A DNA stretch of 64,000 nucleotides from Cryobacterium cheniae (GTDB lineage Bacteria > Actinomycetota > Actinomycetes > Actinomycetales > Microbacteriaceae), in the NCBI RefSeq assembly GCF_004403395.1, contig NZ_SOGN01000026.1, forward strand, positions 1-64,000, given 5' to 3'. The notes beneath the pieces were generated by a model that ran no database searches, was not told the origin of the DNA, and saw only the letters and a program-made list of their open reading frames with translations. A program made the translations under genes and the position numbers. Of the stretch, positions 23,950 through 31,838 are shown piece after piece. The stretch's first letter is position 1. The number at the start of each line of letters is the position of its first letter.

Positions 23950-25440
23950 TCAGCGGTTCGAGTGTCCCCAGTCGGCGACGGATGCGACCGTGTCGAGCAC
24001 CTGCGTGCGTCCGGCATCCGTCAACTCGATCCGGATGCTCGGGGCGTCCAGCGTCGTGGCCACCGTGAGCCGGGCGCTGGCGTCTGCACCGGTCCAGAGG
24101 AGTTCGAGCCGGTCGGTGGCGAGGTGGGCCCAGGAGAAGTCTCCGTCGAAGGCCGGGTGAGTGCTGCGGATGCGGGCCAGGCCGAGCTGCGCGCGCGTCA
24201 CGTCGGTGGTGAGGGCCCGTTCGATCTCGTCCGCCGTGTAGACGTGGCGGTTCACGTCCCGGCCGTTGCCGGTACGCCCGAACAGTTCAGTGTCGTCGAG
24301 GCCGCCGAACAGCCCCACGTAGTACACCTGCGGTCGGCCGGGCAGGAAATGCTGCACGGCGCGGGCCAGCAGATAAGGCAACTCCTCTCCGCCGAGGACA
24401 CTGTAGAAGGTCGCGTTGATCTGGTGCGGAAGGGTGAACCACTCCGGAATGACGGAGGCGATCGCGGAGTGACCGTGCGTGGCGCGCTCCGCCCGGGCGA
24501 AGATGTCGACCATCTCGGTCTGGGTCAGCAGGCCCGGCCTGTCGCCGATCGGACCGGCGTCGATGATGCCGATGCCGTCGTGGGTGTCGAGCACCGTGAT
24601 GGCGTTCGCGGGGCGGATCTGGAACCAGTCCGCGAGGCGGTCGACGGTTCCGGTGCCGAGCGAGTGCAGCAGCAGCGGCGCCAGAGCGAAGTCGTAGACG
24701 CGGTCGACCAGCGGGGCGATCGCGAGCTGCTGGCTGAAGTGCGCGTGCACCTCGACGAGCACCTCGAGGTTCTCCTCGTGGGCCATGGCCACCACCGTGC
24801 GGGCGAACTCGAGGGTCTGCTCGGTCATGAAACTGTCGGTACCGGGGGTCTTCACGGCGTAACCGACGGCGTCGAGCCGCACCGTCGAGACGCCGCCGCC
24901 GGCCAGCGTCTGCAGCACCCGCCGCAGGTAGGCGAGGGCGGCGGGATGATTGACGTCCAGGTCGACCTGGGTGGGCATGAACGTCGTCCAGACAAGGTGG
25001 CGGCTTTCGGCGGCACCCTGGTACGCCGTGAACGGGAGTCCGGGCCGCGGCCGGTAGAACGCCGTGATGTCCTTCTCGGTGCCGCCGTTCGGGAACACGG
25101 TGTCGAAGGTGAGGAACATGCCCTCGTAGTCGGAGGCGGTGCCGCGGGCCAACCAGTCGAGGAACTCGACCGAAGAGGACGAAACATGGTTGACGATCAG
25201 GTCCGCGGTGAGCCCGCGCGTGCCGGCGAGGCTGCGCATGTCGTCCCAGGTGCCCAGGCGGGAATCGACCGCCGAGTGGTCGATCGGGTCGAAGCCGGCA
25301 TCCGCGCCGTCGAAGGGGACGTAGAACGGCAGGACGTGCACGCTGCCGAAGGCCCGCAGCGGGCCGTCGAGAAGGGTCTGCAGGTCGTGGATGGTGCCGC
25401 CGAGGCGATCGGCATAGACGAGCAGCTCGATTTTGGTCAT
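23950..25440 (-). CDS. Sucrose phosphorylase-type GH13 enzyme
   Basis: The 496-residue protein fits subfamily GH13_18: LLVYADRLGGTI at the start, FYVPFDGADAGFDPIDHS, LGTWDDMRSLA, the nucleophile Asp190 in TVRLDAVGYAVK, the acid/base Glu230 in LVEVHAH and the stabiliser Asp288 in LDTHDGIG. These are offset by exactly two residues from the Bifidobacterium sucrose phosphorylase sites (192, 232, 290). The enzyme splits a glucosyl disaccharide with phosphate to glucose 1-phosphate. Related activities (glucosylglycerol, glucosylglycerate or sucrose 6-phosphate phosphorylase) cannot be excluded. ATG 25440 follows GGAG. No sugar transporter lies nearby. Confidence 0.88.
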   Translation of the reverse strand: MTKIELLVYADRLGGTIHDLQTLLDGPLRAFGSVHVLPFYVPFDGADAGFDPIDHSAVDSRLGTWDDMRSLAGTRGLTADLIVNHVSSSSVEFLDWLARGTASDYEGMFLTFDTVFPNGGTEKDITAFYRPRPGLPFTAYQGAAESRHLVWTTFMPTQVDLDVNHPAALAYLRRVLQTLAGGGVSTVRLDAVGYAVKTPGTDSFMTEQTLEFARTVVAMAHEENLEVLVEVHAHFSQQLAIAPLVDRVYDFALAPLLLHSLGTGTVDRLADWFQIRPANAITVLDTHDGIGIIDAGPIGDRPGLLTQTEMVDIFARAERATHGHSAIASVIPEWFTLPHQINATFYSVLGGEELPYLLARAVQHFLPGRPQVYYVGLFGGLDDTELFGRTGNGRDVNRHVYTADEIERALTTDVTRAQLGLARIRSTHPAFDGDFSWAHLATDRLELLWTGADASARLTVATTLDAPSIRIELTDAGRTQVLDTVASVADWGHSNR

Positions 25441-25679
25441 GTTCAACTCCGGTTCGACTCGGCGCGGCAGGATCAGCGGCACCGATTCAGAAGTTACGGC
25501 ACCCGGTGGGTCGGAGCAATTCCGTCACCGGTCCGGCCCGCACGTTCATCACCCGTCCACCACCCGTCCCGGCCGCGAGAGCGGGTGAATCGTCGTTTTG
25601 CGAGGTCGAAACCGACGTTTCCCCCGCTCTCGCGAGGCGGCACCTCGAAAGCAGGCGATCGCTCGGGAGACGATCCGAT

Positions 25680-25847
25680 CTAGTGTCGCGAAGCGTCCTG
25701 GTCGCCGAGGTTCGTCCAGTGTTTCTCGGATCCGCAATCCTCGCACTGGAACCAGATCTCTTCATCCGCCAGGGTGTCGGTGGCCACGGCCCGGGTTCGC
25801 ATTCGTCCGTCGCACGAGCGCCGCGGGCAGTGGGGATTGAAGTCCAT
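25680..25847 (-). CDS. Small zinc-ribbon-like protein
   Basis: A 55-residue product with two cysteine pairs, NPHCPRRSC at the start and WFQCEDCGSEKHW near the end, spaced as in a zinc ribbon. The acidic stretch between (TLADEEIW) and the WTNLG ending look like selected protein rather than chance. No Shine-Dalgarno sequence precedes the ATG, and the frame is open upstream, so the start may be earlier. Function unknown. It lies alone between the sucrose phosphorylase and a TetR gene. The gap 25848-26117 shows nothing else. Confidence 0.55.
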   Translation of the reverse strand: MDFNPHCPRRSCDGRMRTRAVATDTLADEEIWFQCEDCGSEKHWTNLGDQDASRH

Positions 25848-26117
25848 GGGGGGAGCGCACTCTCTCGGCACAACCGCACCGTAACTATTCACTGTGACGG
25901 AGACACTACACGGATTTAGTGCCTGCGACCAGAGCCGCGTGGGTGGAGTTGCTCCCGGTGGAGCCACTCGCCGAGGCTCGTGAGGAGCAGGGGGAGGGTG
26001 TCCGTGGCCAGCCCGAACACCAGGGCCGGAACGCTGGGAGCGATCAGAACAAGAAGGGGGTGACCGGCCGGCCCGCGGCATCCGTTTGCACAGGTTCCGT
26101 GATAATTTCGCCAGATC

Positions 26118-26852
26118 ATGCCAGAACTGCCTGCCGCATCCTCCCCGCCGACCGCGCCGCCGCGGCCGCTGCGACCGCTCTCCCGGGTCGAGGTCGCCGA
26201 CATCGCGGTTCGCTTGTTCTCGGAGCACGGCTACGAGGCCACGAGCACCGTCGACATCGCCGAGGCGGCCGGGGTCTCGCGCAGCACCTTCTTCCGCCAG
26301 TTCCGGTCGAAGGACGATGTGATCTTCGCCGACCACGATGAACTGGCCGTGCTCATCGACACGTACTTCGCAGCTCCCCATGGCGATCCCTGGCTGGCCG
26401 TGTGCGAGGCGGCCTCCATGGTCTTCGAGCGGTTCCGAGAGCGACTCGAGATCGTGCGGATCCGGGATCGGGTCGTCCGGGATACCCCCGTGCTGCGGGA
26501 CCGGGAAACCATCATGGCGATCCGGTACGAGCGGATGTTCGCCAGCTACCTGCGCAGCACCGTGCCGGACGTGCCGCCCCTGACCGCCATCCGGTTCGCG
26601 GCCGCCGTGACGGCCACCCACAACTTCGTGCTGCGGCGCCTGATCCGGGCGCCGGACAACGTCGGCCCGTTCTCGCTGGCCGCCGAACTCGCCGAGGTCC
26701 GTCGGCTCTTCCACCCGGATGCCGCGGTGCCGGGCCCCGAGGCACGGCCCGTGGGCGACGTGGTCGTGGCCGTTTTTCCGGCCGCAACCGACCCCACGGA
26801 AGTGGCTCGCGCCATCGAGGAGCGCCTTCGCGCCCAGGCGCGCTTCATCTGA
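26118..26852 (+). CDS. TetR/AcrR family transcriptional regulator
   Basis: The 244-residue protein begins with a Pro/Ala-rich stretch and then the TetR helix-turn-helix: SRVEVADIAVRLFSEHGYEA and TVDIAEAAGVSRSTFFRQF. The rest is an all-helical ligand domain with no specific family mark. The next gene on the same strand is an acyl-CoA dehydrogenase, and the space between them holds several inverted repeats starting 2 bp after this stop. By neighbour logic it regulates acyl-CoA use. The ligand is probably an acyl-CoA or fatty acid, which is inference. Confidence 0.93.
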   Translation: MPELPAASSPPTAPPRPLRPLSRVEVADIAVRLFSEHGYEATSTVDIAEAAGVSRSTFFRQFRSKDDVIFADHDELAVLIDTYFAAPHGDPWLAVCEAASMVFERFRERLEIVRIRDRVVRDTPVLRDRETIMAIRYERMFASYLRSTVPDVPPLTAIRFAAAVTATHNFVLRRLIRAPDNVGPFSLAAELAEVRRLFHPDAAVPGPEARPVGDVVVAVFPAATDPTEVARAIEERLRAQARFI

Positions 26853-26853
26853 C

Positions 26854-26900
26854 ACTGAGTATCAGTTGACCTGGGACTGAGTGTCAAGTACAACTTGTAC
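26854..26900. promoter_or_regulatory. Operator-like inverted repeats before the acyl-CoA dehydrogenase gene
   Basis: ACTGA-GTA-TCAGT (26854-26866) is a perfect inverted repeat; a degenerate second copy ACTGA-GTG-TCAAG lies at 26876-26888, 22 bp on. It is followed by a separate perfect palindrome GTACAA-C-TTGTAC (26888-26900). The cluster is in the expected place for control of the acyl-CoA dehydrogenase gene by the TetR protein. Confidence 0.6.
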
Positions 26901-27032
26901 AGAGCATTAGTCGACCGGCGCAGAGGGGCACCGTGCACAGCGCGCCTCGCTGGCCGCCGGCGGCGCCCCGTTCCACCCGGCCGGCGTGGCCGGCTTGTGA
27001 CCAACGACTCCATCTTCCACGAAAGGGAAACC

Positions 27033-28214
27033 GTGCCCGACTACGACGTCTCCATGCCCCTCGACACCGACTACTACGGTGTGTTCGGCGATGTTCCCGC
27101 GGCCGACCGTGCCTTCTGGGACCGTGCGCGCACCTTCGCCACCGAGTCGCTGGAGGAACTGACGGAGGCCTGGGACAAGGCCGAGTACCCGCTGCACCTG
27201 GCCCGACGGCTGGGCGAGCTCGACCTCCTCACCGACGGTGTCGTCGGCCCCGGGCTGAGTCCCATGTCGCCGCTCGCGGCCGGGCTCGTCAACATGGAGA
27301 TCTCCCGCGGGGACGGTTCGATGGGCACCGTGGTCGCGGTGCAGGGCGGGCTGGCCCTGCGCAGCATCGCGCTGTTCGGCAGCCCGGAGCAGCAGGATCG
27401 CTGGCTGGTGCCGCTGGCCCGTGCCGAGAAACTCGGCGCCTTCGCCCTGACCGAACCCGACCACGGCTCCGATTCGGTCGGCCTCGAGACCACCGCGCAG
27501 CGCGACGGGGACGAGTGGGTGCTCAACGGCGAGAAGAAGTGGATCGGCAACGGCTCGGTCGGCGACGTGACGGTGGTCTGGGCCCGCGACGACGACGGCA
27601 ATGTGCGCGGCTTCCTGGTGGAACAGGACACCCCCGGGTATGTCGGAGTGACGATCACCGGGAAGGGATCCCTCCGCGCGATCCACCAGGCCCGGATCAC
27701 CCTCACCGACGTGCGGATTCCGGCGGACGCCGTGCTGCCGGGCACCCGCACGTTCAAGGACGCCTCCGCGGTGCTCTTCGCCACCCGGCTCGGGGTGGCC
27801 TGGTCGGCCCTCGGCCATGCCACGGCGGTATTCGAGGCGGCTCTGAACTATTCGACCCAGCGCATCCAGTTCGGCAAGCCGCTCGCCGGTTTCCAGCTCG
27901 TGCAGGAGCGCCTGACCATGATGCTGTCCCGGCTCACGTCCATGCAGCTGCACTGTCTGCGCCTGGCCGAGCTCGACGCGGCCGGAACGTTGCGGCCGAT
28001 CCAGGCGTCGTTGGCGAAGTACCACAACACCAGGGCGGCGCGGGAGATCGCGTCGATGGCCCGCGACATGCTCGGCGGCAACGGCATCCTGCTCGAAAAC
28101 CACGTCATCCAGCACCTTGCCGACATCGAATCGCTGCACACCTATGAGGGAACCGAGAGCGTGCAGTCGCTCCTGATCGGGAGGGACCTCACCGGAATCG
28201 GCGCCTTCCGCTGA
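27033..28214 (+). CDS. Acyl-CoA dehydrogenase (glutaryl-CoA dehydrogenase-like)
   Basis: An FAD enzyme of 393 residues that introduces a double bond into an acyl-CoA. Landmarks are GAFALTEPDHGSDSVGLETT (flavin and substrate site), WVLNGEKKWIGNG, IQFGKPLAGFQLVQERL, ARDMLGGNGILLENHVIQ and the C-terminal catalytic base in LHTYEGTESVQSLLIGRDLT. The base in this C-terminal YEGT position and the overall text resemble glutaryl-CoA dehydrogenases, but substrate is uncertain. GTG 27033 follows AAAGGGAAA; the longer frame upstream crosses the operator cluster. It is likely regulated by the TetR protein just upstream. Confidence 0.94.
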   Translation: MPDYDVSMPLDTDYYGVFGDVPAADRAFWDRARTFATESLEELTEAWDKAEYPLHLARRLGELDLLTDGVVGPGLSPMSPLAAGLVNMEISRGDGSMGTVVAVQGGLALRSIALFGSPEQQDRWLVPLARAEKLGAFALTEPDHGSDSVGLETTAQRDGDEWVLNGEKKWIGNGSVGDVTVVWARDDDGNVRGFLVEQDTPGYVGVTITGKGSLRAIHQARITLTDVRIPADAVLPGTRTFKDASAVLFATRLGVAWSALGHATAVFEAALNYSTQRIQFGKPLAGFQLVQERLTMMLSRLTSMQLHCLRLAELDAAGTLRPIQASLAKYHNTRAAREIASMARDMLGGNGILLENHVIQHLADIESLHTYEGTESVQSLLIGRDLTGIGAFR

Positions 28215-28392
28215 CCCGAACGGCGTCGCTCGCGTTGCGATCGCATTAACTCCGTGACCAATGCTCGACTTATGGCTGCCAGTCCACGTACGCTGACCCA
28301 CAATCAAGAGCCTGAACGTACGGGAGTCGAACGGGCAGCACCGCGCAGCACTGCAGGGGACGGAACGTGCGCCTGAACAGAAACACAGACAG

Positions 28393-28596
28393 ATGACCCA
28401 CCAGAACCTGACCGATGACCAGCTACTGCTCGAAACGGATTACACCAGTTACGCCAGCTCGTGCCGCGACCCGCACATCACCCCGACGAACGATCTGGTG
28501 GAATGCCGGCGCCAGAACGGCCACGACGACACGCACGCAACCCGGGCCGGCCTCCGTGCCGTCCGCTGGGCGGCTCCGGAGCCGCACGCGGCCTGA
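28393..28596 (+). CDS. Small Cys/His protein of unknown function
   Basis: The 67-residue product has the spacing SSCRDPH, LVECRRQNGHDDTHAT and VRWAAPEPH. Short actinobacterial proteins with C-x-GHDGxH-x-W text often form small zinc-binding folds, and this one fits that pattern. No good ribosome binding site precedes the ATG. It lies upstream of the ParA-like gene in the same direction with 217 bp between, and no other feature is seen in that gap. Confidence 0.5.
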   Translation: MTHQNLTDDQLLLETDYTSYASSCRDPHITPTNDLVECRRQNGHDDTHATRAGLRAVRWAAPEPHAA

Positions 28597-28813
28597 CCGG
28601 GTGACTCGCAATCGAGCGGTGGGGTCGCTCAGGGCCTCGGACTCGAAAGGTGCGGCGGTCGGACGAAGTCGGGCACGAGCCCGGTCTCCGGGTGGCTCAG
28701 GACTCGGCTAAACGGGGGGGACTCCGCTACCCCGTAGGCTGAACAGGGCACGCTCGATGGACCTCCGACGTGCTCACGCTTGATCAGCTGAGCTCGACGA
28801 AAAAAGGCAGAAC

Positions 28814-30586
28814 ATGACGCAAAACATTTCCGCACTCCCTCGCATCCGCGCGATGATTCGAAGCGACGGCACGGGGGAGCTGGTCATCGACGGTGTCAGC
28901 TCGCACATCTCCGCCGATGACGAGGCCGGCGTGCGCGAGGAAATCATCAACCGGGTCACGGATGCCGCGCGCGCGATCGACCGCGCTGTGCGCCTGACCG
29001 CGGAAGACGAGCAGGGCAAGTCGCCGTTGATCGTGCACCCGAACGGGGACGTGGAAGACGATGGGGCCTTCATCCCGACCCCCGTTGAACCGGAACGGGA
29101 ACCGGAGTCGGCCTCGGAGTCGGAGTCGGAGTCGGCCGAGCCTCACGACGCAGACGCGGTCGCCGCCGTGGTCTCCAAAACGGAGGTCGTCGAGTTGGTC
29201 GCGCTCGTCGTTTCCTCGGACCAGAAGGCCCCGGATCTCGACACCGCAGTGCTCCAGGCCGCCGTGCTCGATGAGGACGCCCTCGAGGGTGCGGTCGACG
29301 AGGACATGCTGGACGAGGCCGAGCTCGATGCCGGCATGCTCGAAGGCGCCGTGCTCGATGGCGAAGTCCTCCCGATCGAACCGGCCTCGGCGGCAACGGT
29401 CGGCCTCGTTCCGGTCACCACGTTCGACGGCCTTGTGCTCGATCTCGACGCCGACGATGAGGATGACCGGGAGCGCGACCTCGCGGCCGCGCCCTACTCC
29501 GCTCCCCGCTCCGCGACGCAGTTCATCCGCCGGGCTCCGGTGCCGGGCGGGACTCCTCCCAAGGTGGACACCGACACGTCACTGACCGACCAGCCGCTGT
29601 CCGCCGGTGTGACGGACGACGTCTCGGTCGCCCCCGCCGCGCTCGACGGCAACGGTCCGAACCTCTCCGACTTCATGAATTCCCGTCCGCCGCTCGTGGC
29701 CGGACCTGCCCTCCTGGGCTGGCAGGGCACGGTTCGGCGCCTGACCGGCGGACTCGTCTCTCCGGCGCCCGGCGCCGGCGAGATGTCACACCGCGCGGCG
29801 GTCGCGTCGGTCCAGCGCAGCCTGGTCGGCCCGCGCACAATCGTCGTGCTCAACCCGAAGGGCGGCGCACACAAGACCACCGCCACTCTGCTCATCGCCG
29901 CGACCTTCGGCATCCATCGCGGCGGTTACACGCTCGCCTGGGACAACAACGAGACCATGGGCACGCTCGGGGTGCGGGCGCAGACCGCTGTGCACACCAA
30001 CACCGCGGTCGACCTGCTCCGCGACCTCGACAACTTCGCCTACTCGAGCTCCGCACGGGTGGGCGACCTCGACAACTACGTGCGCAATCAGGGCGACGCC
30101 CGATTCGACGCCCTCGCCTCCGACCTCGACCCGGCAGGGGCTGCCAGCATCGATGACGTGGCCTTCGGCAAACTGCATGCCGCGCTCAGCCGGTTCTACC
30201 GAGTACTGATCATCGACACCGGTAACAACATGCGGGCGTCCAACTGGGAGGCGGCCGTCGAGGCGGCCGACCAGCTCGTCGTCGTCTCCACCATCCGCGA
30301 GGACACCGCGTACGGCGCGGCCTCGCTGCTGGACGGCCTGCGCCAGAAGGGCCATGCCGACAAGGTCGCGCAGGCGGTCACGATCCTGGCGTCGCCGGCC
30401 AAGACGGCCGATCGTCAGCTGTCCGTCCGACTGCACGACCACTTCAGCCAGCTGACCCGCACCGTGGTGGACGTGCCGTACGACGCCGCACTCGTGGCCG
30501 GGGGGTCGCTGAACTTCGATGCTCTGGCGCCGCGCACTCGCGAAGCCTGGCTCGTCGCCACGGCGGCGATCGCCGAGGGCTTGTGA
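28814..30586 (+). CDS. ParA/MinD-like ATPase with a long acidic N-terminal region
   Basis: The 590-residue protein has a C-terminal P-loop ATPase of the ParA/MinD type: the deviant Walker A NPKGGAHKTTATLL (lysines 349 and 354) and LIIDTGNNMRASNWEAAVEA as Walker B region. The first 60 residues form a small domain (IRSDGTGELVIDGVSS). Between them is a long disordered, strongly acidic region with repeat-like text AVLDEDALEGAVDEDML and an SESESESAE run. No parB gene or parS site lies next to it, so it is not the chromosome segregation ParA. Similar proteins occur beside type VII secretion or polarity genes in actinobacteria; none is visible here. Role unknown. Confidence 0.8.
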   Translation: MTQNISALPRIRAMIRSDGTGELVIDGVSSHISADDEAGVREEIINRVTDAARAIDRAVRLTAEDEQGKSPLIVHPNGDVEDDGAFIPTPVEPEREPESASESESESAEPHDADAVAAVVSKTEVVELVALVVSSDQKAPDLDTAVLQAAVLDEDALEGAVDEDMLDEAELDAGMLEGAVLDGEVLPIEPASAATVGLVPVTTFDGLVLDLDADDEDDRERDLAAAPYSAPRSATQFIRRAPVPGGTPPKVDTDTSLTDQPLSAGVTDDVSVAPAALDGNGPNLSDFMNSRPPLVAGPALLGWQGTVRRLTGGLVSPAPGAGEMSHRAAVASVQRSLVGPRTIVVLNPKGGAHKTTATLLIAATFGIHRGGYTLAWDNNETMGTLGVRAQTAVHTNTAVDLLRDLDNFAYSSSARVGDLDNYVRNQGDARFDALASDLDPAGAASIDDVAFGKLHAALSRFYRVLIIDTGNNMRASNWEAAVEAADQLVVVSTIREDTAYGAASLLDGLRQKGHADKVAQAVTILASPAKTADRQLSVRLHDHFSQLTRTVVDVPYDAALVAGGSLNFDALAPRTREAWLVATAAIAEGL

Positions 30587-30821
30587 CCCGGGTTGTGACC
30601 CGTCACTGACCCGCCGCCGACCCGGTGCTGACCGGGCGGCCTGCCGGCCCAACCCATCCGGTGCGGGCCGGGACTCAGGCGGTATTGATCTCGGTGGGGC
30701 ATACTGGCGAGGGCCCGACGGGCGCCCGCCGACTCAGATGCTGCCGATCCAATCACCTGTGCCCATCGAATCCTGTCGTATCGACCACTTAATCGGATCA
30801 CTGCCGAAGAGAAAGATCAGC

Positions 30822-31784
30822 GTGCGTAAACTTCCTGCCCTCATCTCCATTGCCACTGTCGCCGTGCTCGCCCTCGCCGGGTGCAGCACGTCTCCCTCCG
30901 ACGAAACCGGCGCCGCGGGCGTCGCCTGTGTCGACTCCGGCAAGGCGTCGGAGGCCGTGAAGGTCACCGGCAAGGCCAGCGCGGAGCCGAAAGTGAAGTT
31001 CGAGTCGCCGCTGACCACGGAGGCCACCGAGGTCTCCGTCGTCAAGGAGGGCAAGGGTGACCGGGTCGCCACCGATGACATCGTTGAGCTGGGGTTCTCC
31101 GTGTACAACGCGAACAGCGGCGAGAAGATGAACGCCGGCGGCTTCGGAGACGACCTCGGCGCCCCCATCACCCTGGCCAAGGATTCGAGCGTTTTCCCGG
31201 CGCTCCTGAAGGGGGTCGCCTGCGCGACCTACGGATCGCGGGTCGCGGTCGTGGCGCCGCCGGCTGACGCGTTCGGCGAGACCGGCAACGAAGAGCTCAA
31301 GGTCGGGGCGAAAGACAACATCATCTTTGTCGTCGACGTCAAGGGCGAAATCCCTCCCCGTGCGAACGGCGAGGACCAGAAGCCGGAAGACGGCTTTCCG
31401 ACCGTCGAGCTGGCCAAGGACGGCGCCCCGACCATGACGATCCCGGCCGCCGACGCTCCGACCGAGCTGAAGACCGCGGTCCTCAAGAAGGGCGACGGCG
31501 CGAAGGTTGCCGCCGAAGACACGGTGGTCATGCACTACTCGGGTGTCGTCTGGTCCACCGGTACGGTCTTCGACCAGACCTGGGGTAAGAGCGGTCCGAC
31601 CCCGATCTCCCTGGCCGCCGTCGTTCCCGGCTTCGGCCAGGGTCTCGTCGGCCAGACGATCGGCTCCCAGGTCATGATCGTGATTCCGCCGGAACTCGGC
31701 TACGGTGCCGAGGGTCAGCCCGACGCGGGCATTTCAGGCACCGACACGCTTGTCTTCGTCGTCGATATCCTCGCTGCCGGCTAA
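30822..31784 (+). CDS. Lipoprotein with two FKBP-type peptidyl-prolyl isomerase domains
   Basis: The 320-residue protein is a lipoprotein: signal peptide ending in the lipobox LALAGCS. Two FKBP-like domains follow. The first (about residues 75-175, DDIVELGFSVYNANSGEKMN) has lost most active-site aromatic residues. The second (about 235-318) is canonical, with VVMHYSGVVWSTGTVFDQTW, VVPGFGQGLVGQTIGSQVMI and IPPELGYGAEGQ. It probably helps proteins fold outside the membrane. GTG 30822 was chosen because it starts the signal peptide, with GAAAGA upstream. It stands alone and converges on the channel fusion gene. Confidence 0.93.
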   Translation: MRKLPALISIATVAVLALAGCSTSPSDETGAAGVACVDSGKASEAVKVTGKASAEPKVKFESPLTTEATEVSVVKEGKGDRVATDDIVELGFSVYNANSGEKMNAGGFGDDLGAPITLAKDSSVFPALLKGVACATYGSRVAVVAPPADAFGETGNEELKVGAKDNIIFVVDVKGEIPPRANGEDQKPEDGFPTVELAKDGAPTMTIPAADAPTELKTAVLKKGDGAKVAAEDTVVMHYSGVVWSTGTVFDQTWGKSGPTPISLAAVVPGFGQGLVGQTIGSQVMIVIPPELGYGAEGQPDAGISGTDTLVFVVDILAAG

Positions 31785-31838
31785 CCGGCAGCGGTCCGGC
31801 ACCCCGCGCCGGTAGCGTTCGCGCCCCGGCCGGGCGGT

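Noticed and set aside
25506-25919. 137-codon plus-strand frame opposite the zinc-ribbon gene
   Set aside because: Composition looks random and it overlaps the conserved Cys-rich minus-strand frame.
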